The notes under the pieces are model-generated. The model ran no database searches. It saw only the letters and a list, made by a program, of their open reading frames with translations, and was not told the origin of the DNA. The translations under genes and the position numbers were made by a program. From Lentzea californiensis (GTDB lineage Bacteria; Actinomycetota; Actinomycetes; Mycobacteriales; Pseudonocardiaceae), in contig NZ_JANBBE010000019.1 in NCBI RefSeq assembly GCF_024648825.1, positions 1-64,000 of the forward strand: DNA of 64,000 nt, in the 5' to 3' direction. The first letter of the stretch is position 1, and every line of letters begins with the position of its first letter. This document shows, one piece after another, positions 58,966-64,000 of this stretch.

Positions 58966-59571
58966 ATGTTCTGCTGGATGGACCTCGAGACCCACGACCC
59001 CGACGGCACCGCCGCCTACTTCTCGCAGACCCTGGGCTGGCGCTTCGAGGTGGACGAACAGGACTGGCGCAAGGCCGTCAAGATCTCCGTCGACGGCCAC
59101 CTGATCGGCGGCGTGAGCGACCTCACGAACCCGGTCTACTCGCCGGGAACACCGGCCCACATCGCCTACTACCTGGCCGTCGACGACGTCGACCGCAGTA
59201 CCGCGACGGCGGAGGCGAACGGCGCCCGCGTCGTCGTGCCGCCCTTCGAGGCGGGCGACCAGGGCCGCCTGGCCACAGTGATCGATCCGTTCGGCGCCGC
59301 CTTCTCGCTCTGGCAGCGGGCCGGCTTCGCCGGGTGGACGTTCCCGCCCGGGCTGCCGGGGGCGCCACGCCGCGTGGTCCTGGCCTGCGCACGACCGGAC
59401 GACGCCCGGCGCTTCTACGAGGAGACGACCGGCGCGCCTTTGCCCGGCGCGGACTTCGTCCTCTCAGCAGGATCCGCACCTCCTCGGTGGGAGCTCGCGG
59501 TCGAGGCGCCCGGCCCCTGCGGCGAGCGGGTGAGCAGCCCGGAAGGTCTGACGTTCCGGGTCTACGGCTGA
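58966..59571 (+). CDS. VOC-family (glyoxalase-fold) protein
   Basis: This 201-residue protein starts at ATG 58966 and has two VOC half-domains. The first runs from FCWMDLETHDPDGTAAYFSQ to VIDPFGAAFSLWQ, and the second from RRVVLACARPDDARRFYEET to GLTFRVYG. His, Glu and His metal-ligand positions of glyoxalases can be partly matched. Many relatives are antibiotic-resistance or dioxygenase-like. No clear ribosome site lies before it, and a different start in the frame is possible. The 3' end overlaps the convergent kinase gene by 10 bp. Confidence 0.8.
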   Translation: MFCWMDLETHDPDGTAAYFSQTLGWRFEVDEQDWRKAVKISVDGHLIGGVSDLTNPVYSPGTPAHIAYYLAVDDVDRSTATAEANGARVVVPPFEAGDQGRLATVIDPFGAAFSLWQRAGFAGWTFPPGLPGAPRRVVLACARPDDARRFYEETTGAPLPGADFVLSAGSAPPRWELAVEAPGPCGERVSSPEGLTFRVYG

Positions 59572-60842
59572 GGAACGGCCGACGGAATCGGCAACCCCGA
59601 AGGCTTGCCGTTCCTCTTCTCCTTGCTGGTCTTCGTCGTCTCCCCGGTCGGCTCCACCTCGGTGGTCTCGACGACCGGTGTCGACGACGGCACGACCCCA
59701 CCGGCGCCTGGCTGCGGCGCCCCGGGCTCACCGGGCGCGATCGAGGCGTTCGAGGCATCCGAAGCGCCCGGCGTCTGCACCACGGTCACCGCGGATTGCG
59801 TCACCGTCACGACCTGGGTGTGCGCGTCCGGCGTCACCGGCTTGTCCGCCGCCGGCGCCTCGTTCCCGCCACCGGCGAAGTTCGCCACCACGACGGCCAC
59901 CGCGCTGACGGCGACGGCCGCGGCCGCGATCGCCAGGCGCTTGCCCTTCCGCGACCTGGGTTCGGGCACGGCAGGAGGCGCGTCCGGTGCGACGGCCGCG
60001 TCCGGCAGCAACGCGGGCAGACCGCGGCTGGCCTCGAAAGCGGCCTGCAACGATCGGGAGCACTGAGCGGCGGTCGGACGGCGTGCCGGGTCCATGTCCG
60101 TCATCGCGGACAGCAACGACACCCACGCCAGCGGCAGGTCGACGGGGATCCGCGGCGACCGGGCGAGGCGGGCGAGCGCTGCCTCGGCGTCGCCGCCGGG
60201 GTACTCGGTCCGCCCGGTCAGGCACTCCAGCAGCACGAGACCCAGCGAGTAGACGTCCGCGGGCGGGCCGACCTCGGCGCCGCGCACCTGCTCCGGCGAC
60301 AGGTACCCGGCGGTGCCGACCAGCACGCCGGACGTCGTCACCCGCGTCACCTCCGCCACCAGCGCGAGGCCGAAGTCAGCCAGGTAGGCCTGCTTCTCGG
60401 TGTCGTCGAGCAGGATGTTGGACGGCTTGATGTCGCGGTGCACGACGCCCAGGTCGTGCACGTGGTCCAGCACCGCGGCGATCTGGCTGCCGATCCGCGC
60501 CACGAACCTCGGCGGCAGCGGTTCGCGCATGCGCTGGCGCAGCGTGCCGCCGGTGATCTCGCGCATCACGAAGTACGGGCGCCGGGACACCGTTCCGGAC
60601 GCGTAGACGGGGATGATGCCGGGGCAGTCCAGCGAGACCAGCATCGAGGCCTCGCGCTGCAGGCGCAGTTCGTCGTCGGGCAGGCCGGGGCCTGAAAAGA
60701 TCTTGATCGCCACCGAGGACGTCGTCGATCGGTCGTACGCGCGGTAGACCTCCGCCATGCCGCCGGACCCGAGGAGTGTGCCGACCACGAAGCGGTTGTC
60801 GATCACCGCCCCGGTCAGATCGCCGTCCCAAGGTGCGCTCAT
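59562..60842 (-). CDS. Membrane Ser/Thr protein kinase (PknB family)
   Basis: This 426-residue kinase has a glycine loop LLGSGGMAEVYRAYD, Lys47 in VAIK, catalytic HRDIKPSN with Asp137 and DFG Asp156, and activation loop ending GTAGYLSPEQVRG. A single helix lies at about 305-330 (IAAAAVAVSAVAVVVANF). The extracellular part is a Thr/Glu/Pro-rich tail of about 95 residues without PASTA repeats, so it may sense nothing known or depend on a partner. It is a stand-alone gene. Confidence 0.93.
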   Translation of the reverse strand: MSAPWDGDLTGAVIDNRFVVGTLLGSGGMAEVYRAYDRSTTSSVAIKIFSGPGLPDDELRLQREASMLVSLDCPGIIPVYASGTVSRRPYFVMREITGGTLRQRMREPLPPRFVARIGSQIAAVLDHVHDLGVVHRDIKPSNILLDDTEKQAYLADFGLALVAEVTRVTTSGVLVGTAGYLSPEQVRGAEVGPPADVYSLGLVLLECLTGRTEYPGGDAEAALARLARSPRIPVDLPLAWVSLLSAMTDMDPARRPTAAQCSRSLQAAFEASRGLPALLPDAAVAPDAPPAVPEPRSRKGKRLAIAAAAVAVSAVAVVVANFAGGGNEAPAADKPVTPDAHTQVVTVTQSAVTVVQTPGASDASNASIAPGEPGAPQPGAGGVVPSSTPVVETTEVEPTGETTKTSKEKRNGKPSGLPIPSAVPQP

Positions 60843-61096
60843 GGGCCTCCGCTCGCCTGCGCAGCAACCTAACGGGTCACCTGGAATTCCGGTACCCGCC
60901 TTACCTGAAGATCAAACTACGACAAGTCCGGCGTTGATCTCCCGGTGCCTACCGAACCCAACGACCTCCGCAGGTCATCGGTTCGCGACACGGTGAAACC
61001 GTCCGGGCCGATCGTCGCGAGTTCCCGCACACGAGCACCTTGTCGTCGCGAAGGTTCAGCCCGTTAGCGCAGCCGGAGATCCGGCCGAGGCGGCGG

Positions 61097-61714
61097 TCAT
61101 TCGAACCGCAACGTCTTGTAGACGGGTGCCGTCACCAGACAGCCGGACGACGCCCGCCACACCCTTGCGAGCCGCGTGCGGAGATCCGTGCCGCCGCTCA
61201 GTGCCTGGGCCACGAACTGCAGCCCGAGCAGCTCCGCGACGATCTGCTCGGCCGCGTGCCGGACGTTCACCTCCGGCCGCAGCTCACCGCGTTCCCGCGC
61301 GAGCGACAGCAGCTCCCGCACCACGGCGACCCAGCCGACGACCTGCGCGGCGGCCACGACGTCGAAGAACACGGCCTCCCGCAACAGCTTCGCGCTGACC
61401 CGCACGGTGAGGTCGGAGTCCAGCCTGCGGGAGAACTCGAACGACATGGCGATCAGCGCCTGGATCGGTGACTGCTCGATCGCGAGCTGCTCGTCGCGCA
61501 ACCGGTGCCACAGCAGCGACTGCTCCTCGATGATCGCGACGCCGAGCGCCTCCTTGGAGCGGAAGTGGCAATACAACGCACCTTTCGACACGTTCGCCCG
61601 TGCGCAGACGGCGGTGAGGCTGGATCCGGCGAACCCGTCCCGGTCGAACACCTCCGCCGCGGCGTGCAGCAGCTTGGCCCTGGTGCGGATCGATCTCTCG
61701 CGGTTGCTGCTCAT
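61097..61714 (-). CDS. TetR-family regulator, gamma-butyrolactone receptor-like
   Basis: This 205-residue regulator has the HTH AAEVFDRDGFAGSSLTAVCA with ANVSKGALYCHFRSKEALGV, close to the ArpA/ScbR group (the SKGALYxHF pattern). The C-terminal ligand domain contains FEFSRRLDSDLTVRVSAKLL and VVGWVAVVRELLSLARERGEL. Such receptors bind gamma-butyrolactone-like signals and hold secondary-metabolism genes silent. The gene overlaps the SnoaL-like gene start by four bases, so the two are cotranscribed. Confidence 0.88.
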   Translation of the reverse strand: MSSNRERSIRTRAKLLHAAAEVFDRDGFAGSSLTAVCARANVSKGALYCHFRSKEALGVAIIEEQSLLWHRLRDEQLAIEQSPIQALIAMSFEFSRRLDSDLTVRVSAKLLREAVFFDVVAAAQVVGWVAVVRELLSLARERGELRPEVNVRHAAEQIVAELLGLQFVAQALSGGTDLRTRLARVWRASSGCLVTAPVYKTLRFE

Positions 61715-62121
61715 GCCTCAGTCCGCGCGGCCCCTGTGGCAACGGCGGCGGCCAGTGTGTCCGGCATCTGCCAGTACTGCTCGATCTCCCCCAGGTGCAC
61801 CGACACCACCACGGCGAAGCGCACGTCCACCCGCTCCGACGTGGCAAGGACCCGCCAGCGCGCCGAACCGATCACGGCCGCGTCTCCTCCGTCGACGATC
61901 ACCTGGCGGGCCGAGAGCCGCTCCAGGTCGAACGTGGCGAACAGGGTGAGGAACTGGGACTCGACCTCCCGGCGGGTGCGCGGGCCTGTCGTCCAGCGGG
62001 TGCCGCCCAGGTCGGGCGCCTCCCATTCCACGGTCGGCGCGCACAACCGCGCTATGCCTGATGCGTCCTGCGCGGCCAGCCGCGCGAGAAGCACCTGCAC
62101 CACTTCGACCGTCGAGAGCAT
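61711..62121 (-). CDS. SnoaL-like (NTF2-fold) protein
   Basis: This 136-residue protein starts at ATG 62121 after GGTGGAG. The NTF2-like fold is seen in VVQVLLARLAAQDASGIARL, VEWEAPDLGGT and WRVLATSERVDVRFAVVVSV. SnoaL-like proteins include polyketide cyclases and small isomerases and hydrolases. It is coupled (ATGA) to the ArpA-like regulator, so it may modify or destroy the signal that the regulator binds. The activity is unproven. Confidence 0.82.
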   Translation of the reverse strand: MLSTVEVVQVLLARLAAQDASGIARLCAPTVEWEAPDLGGTRWTTGPRTRREVESQFLTLFATFDLERLSARQVIVDGGDAAVIGSARWRVLATSERVDVRFAVVVSVHLGEIEQYWQMPDTLAAAVATGAARTEA

Positions 62122-62374
62122 TTTCTCCACCTTCTCATCCCGGTCATTGCTGTCGCAACGGCCGGCGCAGTCACACTAGTCAAAGCTCCACAATGCGAGA
62201 GCGCACGCCCCGTTGGCCCAGTTCCCTTTCACCCAAACATCCGATCGACTGATTCCGGCGGTACGCGAACTTTCAACGACCGTCGGTATCACCGCAATGC
62301 AGGGACCCATGATCCAGACTTTGCGGCATGGTGGTCGAGTCACCCACCTCATCACACCGAAACGGAGCAGAACC

Positions 62375-62683
62375 GTGCTCAAGGCAGCCAGACCAGCCCC
62401 AGAGCACCAGGACGTGCCGTCCATTACCGCGCTGATTCCGCAGGCCAGGCGGGAACAAGGCCTCACCCAGCGCGAACTGGCGGACCTGTTGTGCGAGATC
62501 TCACAAAACGACAGCGTCACTCGTGAAGAAGTGTCGAGATGGGAACGCGGAAAACGCATTCCCGGTCCCTACTGGCGCGCCTTCCTCAGCGCCGCGCTCG
62601 ACGTGCCGCACGCCGCGGTGGACAAGGCGGCGACGATCGCACGTGAGACACGCAGGGGCACCAAGGAAGACCACCCCGCTTGA
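62375..62683 (+). CDS. XRE-family HTH protein
   Basis: This 102-residue protein starts at GTG 62375 (GGAG upstream). The XRE HTH is at residues about 22-72: PQARREQGLTQRELADLLCE and VTREEVSRWERGKRIPGPYW, with the tryptophan and Arg-Gly typical of the family. The tail is basic. A longer frame begins at 62213, but its extra residues match no family and the ribosome site favours 62375. Target unknown. Confidence 0.82.
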   Translation: MLKAARPAPEHQDVPSITALIPQARREQGLTQRELADLLCEISQNDSVTREEVSRWERGKRIPGPYWRAFLSAALDVPHAAVDKAATIARETRRGTKEDHPA

Positions 62684-62832
62684 CGGGGAGCGGGCAGGCG
62701 CAGGAGCCCTGCGCCCAGCCGGAGGAGCGGTGGACCGCCGAGACCCCGCGGTCACCGTCTTCCCGCAAGTCCCAGGCAGAGAAGGTCTTTGGCCCCCTGT
62801 GACGACCGCCGGGCCCGCGCCAGACTGCGATC

Positions 62833-63351
62833 GTGACACCCCCAGGCAACTCCGTCGCAACGTACCTGCTGCTCGCCGGTGCCGCGCTCGGCGGCACACC
62901 GGGGGTCTCCCCGGTGAAGGTGAACGAGATCGCGCTCGGATCGAGCGGATTCGTAGAACTGCGCAACACCGGCTCCACCGGCGCAGACGTCGGAGGATGG
63001 ACGATCCAGGCCTGCGCCGGCTCCACTCCGCGAATCCTGGCCACCATCCCTCCGGGCACCGTGCTTCCGCCGGGTGAATACTTCCTGGTGGTCGGCAGCG
63101 CGTTCAGCGGAACGGCGCCCGGCGGGATCGTCGTGGAAACCGTGGACGGAAGTGGCGTAATCGCCCGAAACCGGCACGGCGCACACACCGACAGCGTTGG
63201 CCTCAGCTCCTCCTCGCCGTGCCGGGAAGCGGGATCCGCGACACCGTGCGCAGATTCATCGCTCGGCCGTGATGGCCCCTCCCACGACACTGATCACAAC
63301 TCAGCCGACTTCACCTGCCGCATTCCTTCTCCCGGCGAAAGCAATGACTGA
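62833..63351 (+). CDS. Secreted lamin-tail-domain protein
   Basis: This 172-residue protein has a short hydrophobic N-terminus (YLLLAGAALGG) that may be a signal peptide and one lamin-tail (LTD) beta-sandwich: VKVNEIALGSSGFVELRNTG, ADVGGWTIQACAG, TIPPGTVLPPGEYFLVVG. The C-terminal part is Ser- and Cys-containing (CREAGSATPCADSS) and ends near the domain edge. LTD domains in bacteria are extracellular and often sit in surface or nuclease proteins. It is followed by a second LTD gene. Confidence 0.82.
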   Translation: MTPPGNSVATYLLLAGAALGGTPGVSPVKVNEIALGSSGFVELRNTGSTGADVGGWTIQACAGSTPRILATIPPGTVLPPGEYFLVVGSAFSGTAPGGIVVETVDGSGVIARNRHGAHTDSVGLSSSSPCREAGSATPCADSSLGRDGPSHDTDHNSADFTCRIPSPGESND

Positions 63352-63486
63352 TCAATCATCAATGGCCCCTTTCGAGCCCGAACGAATGCGAGCAAAGTCA
63401 GTCCCAGCGGCAAGACAGGTCGTTCCCCCGGACCACCTGGCCGCTATGAGAAATATCCGAATTCACTTTCTCGAAGGGACAGGACA

Positions 63487-64000
63487 ATGCGTCGACTGCT
63501 GAGCGGAGCTGCCGCCCTGGCAATCGCGAGCACCATCGCGTTCGCCGGACTGGCAACGGCCGCCGAGGAGCCCGAGTCTCCCGAGGTCATGCAGCTGCCG
63601 GCAGTGCTGATCAACGAGGTCTCCACCATGGGACCGAACGGCCCGCTCGACGAGGCGATCGAGCTCATCAACACCACGAGCGAGCAGGTCGACCTGAGCA
63701 ACTGGGTCATCAGGATCTACAACCAGCGCAACGAGGTCATCCAGACGATCCCGTTGGTCGACCCGCTCGGCGGGCCGCTCACGCTGGCGCCGGCGAACAA
63801 CGTCGGCAGCACGCTCGTGCTGACGGGTGCCGAGTTCTCCGGCACGACGTCCACGCCGAACGTTCTCCCGGTGCGATTCACCGGTGTCGAAGGCATCCCG
63901 GCCCTCGGCGGTGTGGCGGTCTTCGGCAGCCTCGCCCCGACTGCCTTCAAGATCGACGGCGTCGCATTCTCGTCGCCGGTGACCACGGCCAAGGAAGGCG
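63487..64000 (+). CDS. Secreted lamin-tail-domain protein (truncated by window end)
   Basis: ATG 63487, with GGGACAGGA upstream, opens a frame with no stop before the window end. Visible are a Sec signal peptide (residues 1-25, LALAIAS... ATAAEE) and one LTD domain: AVLINEVSTMGPNGPLDEAI, INTTSEQVDLSNWVIRIYNQ and FSGTTSTPNVLPVRFTG. The protein is longer than the preceding LTD gene and may hold more repeats. It is the second of two tandem LTD genes, 135 bp apart. Confidence 0.85.
   Translation, partial: MRRLLSGAAALAIASTIAFAGLATAAEEPESPEVMQLPAVLINEVSTMGPNGPLDEAIELINTTSEQVDLSNWVIRIYNQRNEVIQTIPLVDPLGGPLTLAPANNVGSTLVLTGAEFSGTTSTPNVLPVRFTGVEGIPALGGVAVFGSLAPTAFKIDGVAFSSPVTTAKEG

Noticed and set aside
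62213-62374. N-terminal extension of the XRE protein
   Set aside because: The extra 54 residues match no family, and the GGAG site points to GTG 62375.
1-64000. CRISPR arrays, tRNA and rRNA genes
   Set aside because: No regularly spaced repeats with unique spacers, no cloverleaf sequence and no rRNA motifs were found on reading both strands by eye.

Overview
The window is high-GC DNA (roughly 70 percent by eye) with dense, overlapping genes, many GTG or TTG starts, ATGA/GTGA stop-start overlaps, and families typical of filamentous actinomycetes: an AfsR-type SARP regulator, an ECF sigma/zinc anti-sigma pair, MbtH, a wax ester synthase/DGAT, a PknB-type kinase, DUF4142, a COG4315 lipoprotein and a MEDS-domain regulator. 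The content suggests a soil member of the Pseudonocardiales (Lentzea/Saccharothrix/Amycolatopsis-like). That assignment rests on gene content only and is an inference. No rRNA, tRNA or CRISPR array was recognised.

Layout. 1-624: 3' end of an IS630-type transposase and an inverted repeat. 654-1052: MerR-like/TOBE regulator. 1060-6742: a translationally coupled leftward operon (family III CoA transferase, enoyl-CoA hydratase, acetoacetate decarboxylase, 3-hydroxyacyl-CoA dehydrogenase, acyl-CoA dehydrogenase) behind a LysR gene. It contains no thiolase and looks like an acid-to-ketone route. 6833-16052: FAD oxidoreductase, SARP/NB-ARC/TPR regulator, secreted C39-like peptidase, two TetR-controlled units, a self-regulated HTH/hydrolase pair and a KAS III enzyme. 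16053-16589: a gene-free stretch with a tandem repeat and a hairpin. 16590-21765: an ECF-sigma locus divergent from a redox operon (COG4315 lipoprotein, DUF4142 protein, membrane cytochrome b-ferredoxin fusion, FAD-dependent ferredoxin reductase).

21872-30548: small proteins, a three-gene phospho-relay (RR-PP2C, CHASE3 kinase, stand-alone receiver), a ClpX-zinc-finger HTH regulator with tandem operators, an MBL/PlsC/48-aa microprotein operon, acetyltransferases and an LLM flavin oxidoreductase. 30768-34038: MacB-like ABC ATPase and permease closed by a strong terminator. 34091-41272: a secreted-enzyme block: cutinase/PET-hydrolase-like esterase, GH85 endoglycosidase split by an in-frame stop, GH16 beta-glucanase with two discoidin-like domains, DUF1996, DUF305-like lipoprotein and a LacI regulator. 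41274-43170: GntR(YtrA)-ABC operon. 43235-46278: DMT transporter, SDR protein, MbtH and a siderophore-type N-hydroxylase behind an iron-box-like palindrome. 46504-54247: GH1 beta-glucosidase, a complete peptide/oligosaccharide-type ABC importer and its LacI regulator. 54512-64000: MOSC protein, hydrolase, MEDS/ATPase regulator, WS/DGAT, HAD phosphatase, VOC protein, Ser/Thr kinase, ArpA-like TetR with a SnoaL-like partner, XRE regulator and two secreted lamin-tail-domain proteins, the last cut by the window end.

How the parts connect. The palindrome GAGAGCGCTCTC lies just upstream of the GH16 gene, the DUF1996 gene and the importer/GH1 operon. This implies one LacI-controlled beta-glucan programme: secreted GH16 cuts polymer, the importer takes up oligosaccharides and GH1 hydrolyses them inside. 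The ECF locus looks like an envelope redox module running from NAD(P)H through the reductase and ferredoxin domain to a membrane haem.
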